From Roseovarius albus (GTDB lineage: Bacteria > Pseudomonadota > Alphaproteobacteria > Rhodobacterales > Rhodobacteraceae), in the NCBI RefSeq assembly GCF_900172335.1, contig NZ_FWFX01000001.1, forward strand, positions 62,001 through 126,000: a stretch of 64,000 nt of DNA. The letters are read 5' to 3'. Shown here piece after piece: positions 46,539 through 55,199 of the stretch. The stretch's first letter is position 1; each line of letters begins with the position of its first letter. Both the position numbers and the translations under genes were made by a program. The notes under the pieces were generated by a model. It saw only the letters and a list, made by a program, of their open reading frames with translations, did no database searches and had not been told where the DNA came from.

Positions 46539-47906
46539 TTAACTTGAAGTGGCATGTTGAACTGGAAACTGCAGCGCGACGTTCAGTCCAGGATTTAAGT
46601 TGGTGAGCGAAAGCTCGGCGTTATGGTGTTCAGCAATTGCCTGCACCAAGGACAGCCCTAAACCGCTGCCACCTTTTGTACGAGCGCTGTCGAGCCGCAC
46701 AAAGGGATCCAAAACCTTGTCCAGCTCTGTCTCTGGGATGCCCGGACCATTGTCCTGTACGGATAAAATCGCAGCTCCATCAACCGGTTGTACGTCGATG
46801 GTAATCTGTGTGCCCTTGTGAGAATGCTCCGAGGCGTTGTTGATTAGATTGACCAGCAATTGCTGGATCATATCAGGGTCAGCCTGAACCGAGAGGGGTT
46901 CACCGCTACACTTGATTTCCTGTTCACGTAGTTCAATGGCGGGCTGCATGAAGTCACGCAGCTTTTCGGCCAGTGCCATTAGATCAATCTGCTTGAATTT
47001 GCTTTTGTCCGAAGTGGCCTGAATGCGAGAAATCCGCAGCACGGTTTCAAACACCGCATTCAGAGATTCAACTTCAGACAATGCCGCATCCAGCTCGGGC
47101 AGGGGGTCACGTTGGGCTTCGGCCGCATCTACCGCCTGCATTAGGGAAATTTGCACATGAGACAGTGGCGTTTTTAGATCATGCGCCACTGCTGATGCGG
47201 TGGACTTCATCCCGGTCATAAGTCGCGCAAGACGATCAAGGTTTTGGTTCATCTGCACCGCGATCCGGTCAAATTGATCATCGCTTTGATTAACGGGTAG
47301 GCGTGCGGTCAGATCGCCGCCAGACACCTGTCGCAACGCCTGTTCCATACCCTGCAGACGCATCAGCGAGGTCCGGCTGGCCCATAAACCGAATGTCAGA
47401 ATGACGGTCGATAAGGCCACACCAAACAGTGTCAGCCAAAGCGTCAATCGATCCTCGGCTTTATCAACAATCTGCCCATTACGGCCCACGACCAACGTCA
47501 GTCTGTCAAATTGCTGCACATTCAGAAAATACTGCCCCGTCAACCGGCCGCGTGTCAGCGTATGCAATTCTCGCCGCTCTACACCCACAAAGTCAGGGAA
47601 AACGGAAATTGCGCCGGTCAGGCGGATTCCGTTTTCGTCAAACAGACCAGCGGCATGGTCGGGAATTTGAATGCTGCGCTCAATATCCTGAAGCGCGCGT
47701 ACCAGCCCGCGGCGACCTTTGGTCTGGTAGATATTTTGCAACAGCAATGTTTCAGCCCGCGTTTGTCCCACCAGATCGGAGCGTAGTGTATTTTCCACCG
47801 CTCGCACCAGAATGAACCCACTCAGCGCATATAGCGCAACAAACACCACCCAGACGCGGATTGCGGCCTTGAATGGCTCGCCGGTGATCAGACTAGCGAG
47901 GCGCAC
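46539..47906 (-). CDS. Sensor histidine kinase
   Basis: A 455-residue membrane sensor. GTG at 47906 starts it, overlapping the regulator gene by 14 bases. Membrane segments at about 15-35 and 155-178 bracket a small periplasmic sensor region; a HAMP linker follows, then HisKA with AVAHDLKTPLSH (phospho-accepting His) and an ATPase domain with NLINNASEHS, DNGPGIP and GGSGLGLSL. It would phosphorylate the adjacent response regulator. Signal unknown. Confidence 0.93.
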   Translation of the reverse strand: MRLASLITGEPFKAAIRVWVVFVALYALSGFILVRAVENTLRSDLVGQTRAETLLLQNIYQTKGRRGLVRALQDIERSIQIPDHAAGLFDENGIRLTGAISVFPDFVGVERRELHTLTRGRLTGQYFLNVQQFDRLTLVVGRNGQIVDKAEDRLTLWLTLFGVALSTVILTFGLWASRTSLMRLQGMEQALRQVSGGDLTARLPVNQSDDQFDRIAVQMNQNLDRLARLMTGMKSTASAVAHDLKTPLSHVQISLMQAVDAAEAQRDPLPELDAALSEVESLNAVFETVLRISRIQATSDKSKFKQIDLMALAEKLRDFMQPAIELREQEIKCSGEPLSVQADPDMIQQLLVNLINNASEHSHKGTQITIDVQPVDGAAILSVQDNGPGIPETELDKVLDPFVRLDSARTKGGSGLGLSLVQAIAEHHNAELSLTNLNPGLNVALQFPVQHATSS

Positions 47907-48570
47907 GGATCGTATATCCCATGTTGCGCACGGTCTGGATCAGCGCCACATCAAACGGTTTATCAACCTTCTGGCGCAGCTTGCTGATGTGAGTTTCCAC
48001 CACTGTGGTGCCCGGATCAAAAGTGAAATCCCAGACCTTCTCCAAGATCATCGTCCGGCTGATCACTCGGCCCGGTGCCTCCATCAGAAGCTGCAGTAGT
48101 GCAAATTCCTTGTTCAGCAGGTCGATTACTTGTCCCTGCCGTATTGCCGTCCGACTCAACAAATCCAGCTCCAGATCATGCACTTTCAAAGAAGTGTGCT
48201 GGGAGGCTTGCTTGGGGCGGCGTGACAAGGCCGTAATGCGTGCCATCAACTCGGAAAAGTGAAACGGCTTTGTCATGTAGTCATCGCCGCCGGCCATCAA
48301 CCCTTCAACCCGGTCATCCACATCCGACAAGGCCGTCAGGAAAATCACCGGCAGGTCACTTTTCGACACGCGCAGAGCCTTAACGACAGAAAGGCCGTCC
48401 ATCCCCGGCATCATCCGGTCAACGATTGCGAGATCGACCTCGTTATACAGGCAATGGGTTAACGCCTCGCGCCCATCCGTGACCCAGTCCACTGCAAAGC
48501 CCTGCTCAATGAGCCCGTTCCGAATGTACTCGGCTGATTTCGGGTCATCTTCTGCCAGTAAAATCTTCAT
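47893..48570 (-). CDS. OmpR-family response regulator
   Basis: A 225-residue regulator with receiver domain (LAEDDPKSAEYIRNGL; phospho-acceptor Asp51 in LAIVDRMMPG) and a winged-helix DNA-binding domain (about 125-222, TTVVETHISKLRQKVDKPF). The N terminus resembles the CopR/IrlR heavy-metal branch, but the output is unclear. It is first in the - strand run that ends with cls. Confidence 0.93.
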   Translation of the reverse strand: MKILLAEDDPKSAEYIRNGLIEQGFAVDWVTDGREALTHCLYNEVDLAIVDRMMPGMDGLSVVKALRVSKSDLPVIFLTALSDVDDRVEGLMAGGDDYMTKPFHFSELMARITALSRRPKQASQHTSLKVHDLELDLLSRTAIRQGQVIDLLNKEFALLQLLMEAPGRVISRTMILEKVWDFTFDPGTTVVETHISKLRQKVDKPFDVALIQTVRNMGYTIRAPR

Positions 48571-48656
48571 ATCTCAGGACTATCCCATCTAATCCGCCAG
48601 CATAAGCACCAAGCCATCGGCACACCAGAGATATGAACATATTCGCGCCATAAAGA

Positions 48657-48677
48657 AAGGGCCGTAGACCGGCCCTT
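48657..48677 (-). terminator. Terminator after solute-binding protein 1
   Basis: On the - strand AAGGGCCG (48677-48670) pairs with CGGCCCTT (48664-48657) across five bases, then a T-rich TTCTTTA. It lies 20 bases beyond the stop at 48697. Confidence 0.75.
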
Positions 48678-48696
48678 AACTATTATTAAAGTTGGA

Positions 48697-50241
48697 TCAG
48701 ACGAACCACCAACGCTCAAGCCAGCGCTGTCCATCCAGATCCCAGTTCGATCCCAGCTGTTCCGGATGCCCAACTTTGTCCGTGTTGGCAAAGACGAAAT
48801 TGGCGAACATCGGAATCACGGTGCTGCCGTTTTGGTTCAGCGTCGTCTGCATTTCATAATACATCTCGCGGCGTTTGGTCTCGTCCAGTTCAGAACGGGC
48901 CTTGATCAGCAGTTTGTCAAAACGTTCGTTGCACCAGAATCCGTCGTTCCACGCCGCTCCACATTGATAGGTGAGCGAAAACATTTGGTCTTCGGTTGGG
49001 CGGCCGCTCCAATACACGGTAGTGAATGGCTTTTTCATCCAAACATCAGACCAGTAACCATCATTTGGCTCGCGTATGGCATCAATTTGAATACCTGCCG
49101 GTTTTGCTGAGTTCTGGAACAACACGGCCGCATCAACCGCCCCGCCAAAGGCGGCATCGGCCGCCGATAGGGAAATATCCAAACCGTCTATACCCGCTTG
49201 CGACAGATGCCACTTGGCTTTGTCCGGGTCATAGGGTGTTTGCGCCAACTCGCTGTTGAAGAAACGCTGCCCGCTGCCAATCGGGTGGTCGTTCCCGACC
49301 GAACCATAGCCAAACAGAATCTTCTCAACCAGTTCTTCGCGGTTGATTGCGTGCTTCAGTGCCATGCGCACGTGGTTTTCGCTGAACGGGTCCATGCCCG
49401 CATTCATCGCGAATGTGTAATGCTGGTTGCCTGCAACCGAATTGATTTGAACACCGGGTTTGCGTCCCAGCAGGGCAACCGTTTTTAGATCCAGACGGTC
49501 AATCGCATCCACATCACCCGAGATCATCGCCGTGGTGCGCGCGTTCAGGTCCAGCAGGGTCAGAAGCTCAATACTGTCGAAGAATGCAATATCGCTTTTC
49601 CAATGGTTCGGGTTCCTTTCCAACGTTGCGGAAACACCGGGACTGAAGTTCTTCAGAACGTAACTTCCGCAACCATCACCGGATTTCCAATCGATGCTGT
49701 TGCCTTCGATCTTACAAATGGGCATGTGGTAATCGGACAGGATGAATGGGAAGTCCGCATTGCCAGCATCTAGTTTGATGACAACGGTGTTTCCACCTTC
49801 AATCGAGATATCAACCACCGGCGCTAGCAATGGCTTTGCAGCCGAGGTCGAGGTTTCGCCACGGTGGAAGTTCAACGAGGCTACAACATCCTCTGCCGTT
49901 ACAGTTTGGCCGCTGTGATAGGCCACGCCGTCGCGGATTTTCAGATGCCACGTCGCCGCGCCATCCGCTGCTTCCCAACTTTCGGCCAGCAAGGGCTTCA
50001 GGCTGCCATCAGCCGCAACTTCGGTCAGATAGCCGTGCACGGCATAGGCCATGGAAACGGTAAAGCTGTTGTCCCATGTCCCTGGGTTCAGGGTGTCGGT
50101 TGTCTGACCGGCCGCCATGCCCGCACGAAAATGCCCACCGCGCTTAGGCGCAGCAGCAGCGGGGGCAAAGGGAACCGAGGCGGCCATCGCAGTGGCCGCT
50201 GTGGATTTCAGAAAACCACGACGGGTGAATGAAGGTGTCAT
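48697..50241 (-). CDS. Family-5 solute-binding protein, Tat-exported, copy 1
   Basis: A 514-residue periplasmic ABC substrate-binding protein of the SBP_bac_5 (peptide/opine/nickel) type. I start at ATG 50241 (MTPSFTRRGFLKSTAATA), with AAGGA about ten bases upstream; the RRGFLK motif is a twin-arginine signal. Mature motifs include LAESWEAADGAATWHLKIRDGV and AINREELVEKILFGYGSVGNDHPI. It is a clear paralogue of the next gene (same length, by eye roughly two thirds identical). No permease or ATPase gene is near, so it must use transporter parts encoded elsewhere or act alone. Confidence 0.9.
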   Translation of the reverse strand: MTPSFTRRGFLKSTAATAMAASVPFAPAAAAPKRGGHFRAGMAAGQTTDTLNPGTWDNSFTVSMAYAVHGYLTEVAADGSLKPLLAESWEAADGAATWHLKIRDGVAYHSGQTVTAEDVVASLNFHRGETSTSAAKPLLAPVVDISIEGGNTVVIKLDAGNADFPFILSDYHMPICKIEGNSIDWKSGDGCGSYVLKNFSPGVSATLERNPNHWKSDIAFFDSIELLTLLDLNARTTAMISGDVDAIDRLDLKTVALLGRKPGVQINSVAGNQHYTFAMNAGMDPFSENHVRMALKHAINREELVEKILFGYGSVGNDHPIGSGQRFFNSELAQTPYDPDKAKWHLSQAGIDGLDISLSAADAAFGGAVDAAVLFQNSAKPAGIQIDAIREPNDGYWSDVWMKKPFTTVYWSGRPTEDQMFSLTYQCGAAWNDGFWCNERFDKLLIKARSELDETKRREMYYEMQTTLNQNGSTVIPMFANFVFANTDKVGHPEQLGSNWDLDGQRWLERWWFV

Positions 50242-50435
50242 CTGGGTAGATCCTTTATCAAGAGTACGACCAATGGCCGAACAGACGAGCGAATTCGAAA
50301 AGGCCTGACGAAGCCTGCTTCGCATCAGGTCAGTGCAGGTCGCACCCAAATAGAAAGAGTTTGTATCAGATTCGTATTTTTTAAATGACGATTTAATGAA
50401 CAGAATTGCATCGCCGATTTGCGCAGATTTTCAAA

Positions 50436-50465
50436 CAAAAAAAGGGCCGGAAAATCCGGCCCTTT
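50436..50465 (-). terminator. Strong terminator after solute-binding protein 2
   Basis: On the - strand AAAGGGCCGG (50465-50456) pairs perfectly with CCGGCCCTTT (50450-50441) around a five-base loop and is followed by a further run of T, so copy 2 is transcribed apart from copy 1. Confidence 0.9.
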
Positions 50466-50485
50466 CATAATGTTTTTCGCAAGCC

Positions 50486-52030
50486 TTATGCGAAGGACCA
50501 GCGCTCCATCCAGCGCTCGCCGTCCATATCCCAGTTCGAGCCCATTTGCTCTGGTAGGGCGATCTTGTCTGAGGTTGCAAAAACGTAGTTTGCAAACATT
50601 GGGATGATAACACCACCTTCGTTTGAAACGATGTCCTGCATCTCATAATACATGGTGCGGCGTTTATCTTCGTCCAACTCAGCACGTGCTTCGATCATCA
50701 GTTTTTCGAACACGTCGTTGCACCAGAAGCTGTCGTTCCATGCCGCGCCACAAGAGTAGGCGGTCGCGAACATTTGGTCTTCGACCGGACGACCGGACCA
50801 GTATACGGCTGAGAATGGTTTCTTCATCCATACATCTGACCAGTAACCATCGTTTGGTTCACGAGTCACTTTTAGATCAATACCCGCACTCTTAGCTGAA
50901 GCTTGGAACAGAGTACCCGCATCAACAGCGCCAGCAAAGGCAGCATCAGCCGCAGACAGGTCGACCGAAGCACCTTCCAGACCGGCCTCTTTCAGGTGGA
51001 ACTTGGCTTTGTCCGGATCGTATGTCTTTTGCTCCAACTCAGCGTTGAAGAAACGCTGACCCGGTCCGATTGGGTGGTCGTTACCGACCGAGCCGTAACC
51101 GAACAGGATTTTCTCAACCAGTTCTTCGCGGTTGATCGCATATTTCAGCGCCTGACGCAGGTGGTTGTTGGTGTAAGGATCCGCAGTTGTGTTCATCGCG
51201 AAGGTGTAGTGCTGCGTACCTGCAACCGACTGAATGTTGACGCCAGGCTTGCGGCCCAGAAGTCCCGCTGTTTTCAGGTCAACACGGTCGATGACGTCAA
51301 CGTCACCCGAAACCAATGCAGTAGTACGTGCGTTCTGGTCAACCAGTGCCAGCATTTCAATGCTGTCAAACGGTGCAGAGTCACGCCAGTGATTTGGGTT
51401 CTTCTCAAATGTTGCAGATACACCCGGCGAGAAGTCCTTCAGTGTATAGCTACCTGTACCGTTGCCAGATTCCCAGTCAATGCTGTCGTCTTTGGCCGGG
51501 CAGATGGTCAGGTGGTAGTCCGACAGGATAAATGGGAAGTCAGCATTACCGCCACTCAGGGTGAAGACAACAGTTGTGTCACCTTCCGCTTTGATGTCCG
51601 TGATCGGTGCAACAATCGGTCCAGCTGCCGAAGTTGATTCTTCACCACGGTGGAAGTTGATCGAGTTGATCACGTCCTGTGTTGTTAGTGGCTTACCATC
51701 ATGGAAAGTCACGCCAGGGCGAAGATTGAAGCGCCATTCTGCGGCGTCATCCGATGCTTCCCAGCTTTCGGCCAGTTCAGGCTGCAGCGAACCATCAGAG
51801 CCAACCTCGGTCAGGCGACCGTAAACAGCATGACCGAGCGCGATCGTGAAACCGTTTTCCCATGTACCGGGATTCAACGTGTCAGTAGTTTGGCCGTGAG
51901 CCTTGCCAACTCTTAGGTGGCCGCCAGCAGCGCGGGCCATGCCTAGCGGTACAGAGGCAGCCATTGCAGTTGCGGCAGTGGTTTTCAGAAAACCGCGGCG
52001 GTCCAAAAGACCTCCTTTGATGATCGACAT
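50486..52030 (-). CDS. Family-5 solute-binding protein, Tat-exported, copy 2
   Basis: 514 residues, starting at ATG 52030 with AGGGAGAA upstream. The twin-arginine signal is DRRGFLKTTAATAMAAS. It aligns almost without gaps to copy 1 (e.g. DADFPFILSDYH-type and NDGYWSDVWMKKPF blocks), so the pair came from tandem duplication. Position next to betI-betC suggests a role in uptake of choline-related or other osmolyte compounds; SBP_bac_5 proteins bind many ligands, so this is only a hypothesis. It is divergent from betI. Confidence 0.9.
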   Translation of the reverse strand: MSIIKGGLLDRRGFLKTTAATAMAASVPLGMARAAGGHLRVGKAHGQTTDTLNPGTWENGFTIALGHAVYGRLTEVGSDGSLQPELAESWEASDDAAEWRFNLRPGVTFHDGKPLTTQDVINSINFHRGEESTSAAGPIVAPITDIKAEGDTTVVFTLSGGNADFPFILSDYHLTICPAKDDSIDWESGNGTGSYTLKDFSPGVSATFEKNPNHWRDSAPFDSIEMLALVDQNARTTALVSGDVDVIDRVDLKTAGLLGRKPGVNIQSVAGTQHYTFAMNTTADPYTNNHLRQALKYAINREELVEKILFGYGSVGNDHPIGPGQRFFNAELEQKTYDPDKAKFHLKEAGLEGASVDLSAADAAFAGAVDAGTLFQASAKSAGIDLKVTREPNDGYWSDVWMKKPFSAVYWSGRPVEDQMFATAYSCGAAWNDSFWCNDVFEKLMIEARAELDEDKRRTMYYEMQDIVSNEGGVIIPMFANYVFATSDKIALPEQMGSNWDMDGERWMERWSFA

Positions 52031-52335
52031 ATTTTGTTCTCCCTGTTGTAGATCATTATGAAGTGTTTGCCATGTCTGGCAGTTCGGAGACGCTGCTAGC
52101 AGGTCTCCGGGCGTGTCATTATTTTTTCCGTGATATTGTTCACGTATGTGACAGCCTTTTCTTTGTTATCACAAGCGTCGCATTAAGAGCGGATTGTGCC
52201 GTGACGGTATAGTTCATTCAAATCGAGAAACAAGTAAAGCCCCCGTTTCGCAATTTGATGTACGCTTATATTGATTGACGAGTCAATCAAACGTCAATAG
52301 CAATCATGTGACTTTTAACCTTTGGACTCATCAAA
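52031..52335. promoter_or_regulatory. Divergent promoter region with BetI operator
   Basis: 305 bases between SBP copy 2 (-) and betI (+). At 52271-52290 the palindrome TTGATTGAC-GA-GTCAATCAA has nine-base perfect arms and matches the BetI-type site (TTGATTGA...TCAATCAA). It lies 46 bases before ATG 52336, fitting autorepression of betI-betC and possible control of SBP copy 2. No gene was found in the gap. Confidence 0.78.
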
Positions 52336-52926
52336 ATGCCCAAGCTGGGAATGGAACCCATCCGACGCGCTGCACTGGTAAATGCCACGATTCAAGAGGT
52401 CGGCGAGGCTGGCTCATTAGATGTGACGGTCAGCCAGATCGCAAAAAGGGCAGGGATGTCCAGTGCATTGGCGCATCACTACTTCGGCTCCAAGGAACAG
52501 ATCTTTTCTGCCGCGATGCGACACATTCTCGCGGCCTATGCGCAGGATGTGCTCTCGGTTTTGCGGCGGACAGATTCGCCAAGAGCGAGAATCGAAGGCA
52601 TCATTCGTGCCAGCTTCAAACCGTCACAGTTCCAACCTCATATGGTTTCGGCCTGGCTCAATTTCTATGTGCAGGCGCAAAAGTCTGCTGAGGCCAGACG
52701 CCTGTTGCACATCTATCAATGCCGTCTGCGCTCGAATCTTGCCCACGCCTTTCGTCAGATCGCCCCGGCGGGCGAGGCGCGCACGCTCACCCGTGGTTTG
52801 GCCGCGATGATTGACGGGCTCTATATCCGTCAGGCGCTACGCGATGACATGATTACACCAGGAACAGCCATCGACGTGTTGTTTCACTATCTCGACACCT
52901 CATTGAAACAGGATCCCCCTCAATGA
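52336..52926 (+). CDS. betI: Choline-responsive TetR-family repressor BetI
   Basis: A 196-residue TetR-type regulator starting MPKLGMEPIRRAALVNATI, with the helix-turn-helix SQIAKRAGMSSALAHHYFGSKEQIF (about 34-58) and a C-terminal BetI ligand domain (FKPSQFQPHMVSAWLNFYV, AAMIDGLYIRQAL). BetI represses choline-to-betaine genes and is released by choline. The operator upstream supports autoregulation. ATG overlaps betC by four bases at its end (ATGA). Confidence 0.92.
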   Translation: MPKLGMEPIRRAALVNATIQEVGEAGSLDVTVSQIAKRAGMSSALAHHYFGSKEQIFSAAMRHILAAYAQDVLSVLRRTDSPRARIEGIIRASFKPSQFQPHMVSAWLNFYVQAQKSAEARRLLHIYQCRLRSNLAHAFRQIAPAGEARTLTRGLAAMIDGLYIRQALRDDMITPGTAIDVLFHYLDTSLKQDPPQ

Positions 52927-54431
52927 CACAGCCCAATATCCTTATTTTTATGGTGGACCAGCTCAACGGAACCTTGTTCCCAGACGGCCCGGCAGACTGG
53001 TTGCATGCGCCAAACCTAAAAAAACTGGCGGCGCGCTCGACCCGGTTCCAGAACGCCTATACCGCCAGCCCGCTCTGTGCGCCGGGGCGAGCCAGCTATA
53101 TGTCAGGCCTGCTGCCCTCCCGCAGCCGGGTCTATGACAATGCCGCCGAATTTGCCGCTGATATCCCAACTTATGCCCACCATTTGCGCCGCGCAGGCTA
53201 TCAAACTTGCCTCAGCGGTAAGATGCATTTTGTCGGTCCCGACCAGATGCACGGGTTCGAGGAACGGCTGACCACCGACATCTATCCGGCCGATTTCGGT
53301 TGGACCCCGGACTACCGCAAACCGGGTGAGCGCATCGATTGGTGGTATCATAATATGGGCTCGGTCACCGGCGCAGGCGTGGCCGAAATCTCCAACCAGA
53401 TGGAATACGACGACGAGGTTGCCTACAATGCCACCCGCAAGGTCTACGATCTGGCCCGTGCCCATGATGACCGCCCGTGGTGCCTGACCGTCAGCTTTAC
53501 CCACCCGCACGACCCTTATGTCGCGCGCAAGAAATATTGGGACCTTTATGAGGATTGCGAGCATCTGCTGCCCGCGGTCCCGGCGATGGATTACGTGGAC
53601 CATGACGCCCATGCCAAGCGCATCTTTGATGCCAATGACTGGCGTAACTTCGATATAACAGAAGAAGATATTCGAAAATCTCGCCGCGCCTATTTCGCCA
53701 ATATCTCATATCTCGACGACAAAATCGGGGAGGTGATGGAGGCGCTGGAAAGCACGCGGCAAGAGGCGGTGATCCTCTTTGTCTCTGATCACGGTGATAT
53801 GCTGGGCGAGCGGGGCCTGTGGTTCAAGATGAGCTTTTATGACGGATCATCGCGCGTGCCGATGATGATCTCTGCTCCGAATATGGAGCCAGGACTGGTC
53901 ACCGATCCAGTCAGCAACATCGACGTCTGCCCAACGCTGTGTGACCTGGCTGGCGTCAGCATGGAAGAGGTCATGCCGTGGGTCGCCGGTGAATCGCTGG
54001 TCTATCTGGGGCAGGGCGGCGCGCGTGATGAACCCGTCGCCATGGAATACGCAGCCGAGGCCTCTTATGCACCTATGGTCTCGTTGCGCTATGGCAAATG
54101 GAAATACAACCGCTGCTCACTCGACCCTGATCAGCTGTTTGATATGGAGTCGGACCCGCACGAACTGACCAACCTCGCGGATGACCCAGCCCATGCCGGT
54201 ACACTGGCGCAGCTTCAAGCCAAGGCCGATGCGCGCTGGGATCTCGATGCCTTTGACGCGCAGGTGCGTGAAAGCCAGGCCCGCCGATGGGTAGTTTACG
54301 AGGCGCTGCGCAAAGGTGGCTATTACCCTTGGGATTATCAGCCGCTGCAAAAAGCATCCGAGCGGTTCATGCGCAACCATATGGATCTGAATGACGTCGA
54401 AGAAAACCAGCGCTTCCCGCGTGGGGAGTAA
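52923..54431 (+). CDS. betC: Choline-sulfatase BetC
   Basis: Releases choline from choline-O-sulfate. The 502-residue type I sulfatase has the active-site signature C52-A-P-G-R56 (C52 becomes formylglycine), followed by LLPSRSRVYDNAAEF as in choline sulfatases, VSDHGDMLGERGLWFKM, and a C-terminal extension ending HMDLNDVEENQRFPRG, a region BetC enzymes carry. It is co-translated with betI (ATGA). A convergent hairpin follows. Confidence 0.94.
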   Translation: MTQPNILIFMVDQLNGTLFPDGPADWLHAPNLKKLAARSTRFQNAYTASPLCAPGRASYMSGLLPSRSRVYDNAAEFAADIPTYAHHLRRAGYQTCLSGKMHFVGPDQMHGFEERLTTDIYPADFGWTPDYRKPGERIDWWYHNMGSVTGAGVAEISNQMEYDDEVAYNATRKVYDLARAHDDRPWCLTVSFTHPHDPYVARKKYWDLYEDCEHLLPAVPAMDYVDHDAHAKRIFDANDWRNFDITEEDIRKSRRAYFANISYLDDKIGEVMEALESTRQEAVILFVSDHGDMLGERGLWFKMSFYDGSSRVPMMISAPNMEPGLVTDPVSNIDVCPTLCDLAGVSMEEVMPWVAGESLVYLGQGGARDEPVAMEYAAEASYAPMVSLRYGKWKYNRCSLDPDQLFDMESDPHELTNLADDPAHAGTLAQLQAKADARWDLDAFDAQVRESQARRWVVYEALRKGGYYPWDYQPLQKASERFMRNHMDLNDVEENQRFPRGE

Positions 54432-54435
54432 TCGC

Positions 54436-55038
54436 TCAATCGGGGGCGTTGCCTGCCAACGCCCCTTCGATAATGGTCGCAACGACCTGTCGTGCGGTTT
54501 CCCGTGCGGCCGCTGGGTTCACCGGTTTGTCGCTCTGGGCGGTTTCGATCCAAATGCCATCCATATAGGCCTGCACAGACTCACGTACCGGTTCCAGCAA
54601 ATTCTCCGGCACCAGCGATCGCAGTTCGCGCCGCACATTGCTTTGCACCCGCAACCGGTTGATCCGGTGCAGCCGCGACAGGCTGGGCACATAGGGCGCA
54701 CTGGCCCAGAACTGCATCCAGACCGAACACTTCTCTTTGGTAAACAGCGAATCGTCAAAGTTCGCATCAATAATGGCGTAGAGGCGCTCCTCTGGGCTGC
54801 TCGCCTGTGCCAGGTAATGCAACGATCGCTCACGCAACAACGACAGCAACCGCCGCATGGTCGTATCCATCAATTTATCTTTGGACCCGAAATAATAGCT
54901 GATCGAGGCCGCCGTCGCGCCGGCCTCCTTGGCGATTTCGTTCATGGTGACAGACAAGAAGCCCTTGGAATGTATGGCGGAAATCGCTGCTTCAATCAGC
55001 TCTTCATTCCGGATGTCACGAATAGATTTGCGTTTCAT
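54436..55038 (-). CDS. Second BetI-like TetR-family repressor
   Basis: A 200-residue regulator starting at ATG 55038 (MKRKSIRDIRNEELIEAAIS). The helix-turn-helix NEIAKEAGATAASISYYFGSKDKLM (about 32-56) and the ligand region (IDANFDDSLFTKEKCSVWMQFWASAP, YMDGIWIETAQS) resemble BetI, with NFDDS...W..FWAS typical of that group. Thus the cluster has two BetI-type proteins. It is divergent from the BCCT-like transporter, 161 bases away, and may control it. Upstream ribosome site is weak. Confidence 0.82.
   Translation of the reverse strand: MKRKSIRDIRNEELIEAAISAIHSKGFLSVTMNEIAKEAGATAASISYYFGSKDKLMDTTMRRLLSLLRERSLHYLAQASSPEERLYAIIDANFDDSLFTKEKCSVWMQFWASAPYVPSLSRLHRINRLRVQSNVRRELRSLVPENLLEPVRESVQAYMDGIWIETAQSDKPVNPAAARETARQVVATIIEGALAGNAPD
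54443..54465. repeat. Hairpin in the 3' end of the second TetR gene
   Basis: GGGGCGTTG (54443-54451) pairs with CAACGCCCC (54457-54465) around five bases, directly after the betC stop (54431) and inside the last codons of the convergent TetR gene. It has no T run and may serve as a 3' structure for betI-betC mRNA. Confidence 0.6.
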
Positions 55039-55199
55039 ATGGCAATAATCACATCTGAGCCGCGAGTTGCAATGTGATTTCACAGTTGAAAAAATTAAAT
55101 ACTCGTTTAAAAAATTGTTTAGAGATTTTGAAAACCTGTGCTAGCCGCCGCGCCAGCACCGCGCTTGGGGCCGGTGTTTGCGAACAGGAAGAGATGTAA

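Noticed and set aside
55100..55135. Possible TetR operator (TAAATACTCGTTTA) before the BCCT-like gene
   Set aside because: Arms are only four bases and the region is simply AT-rich; not strong enough to list.
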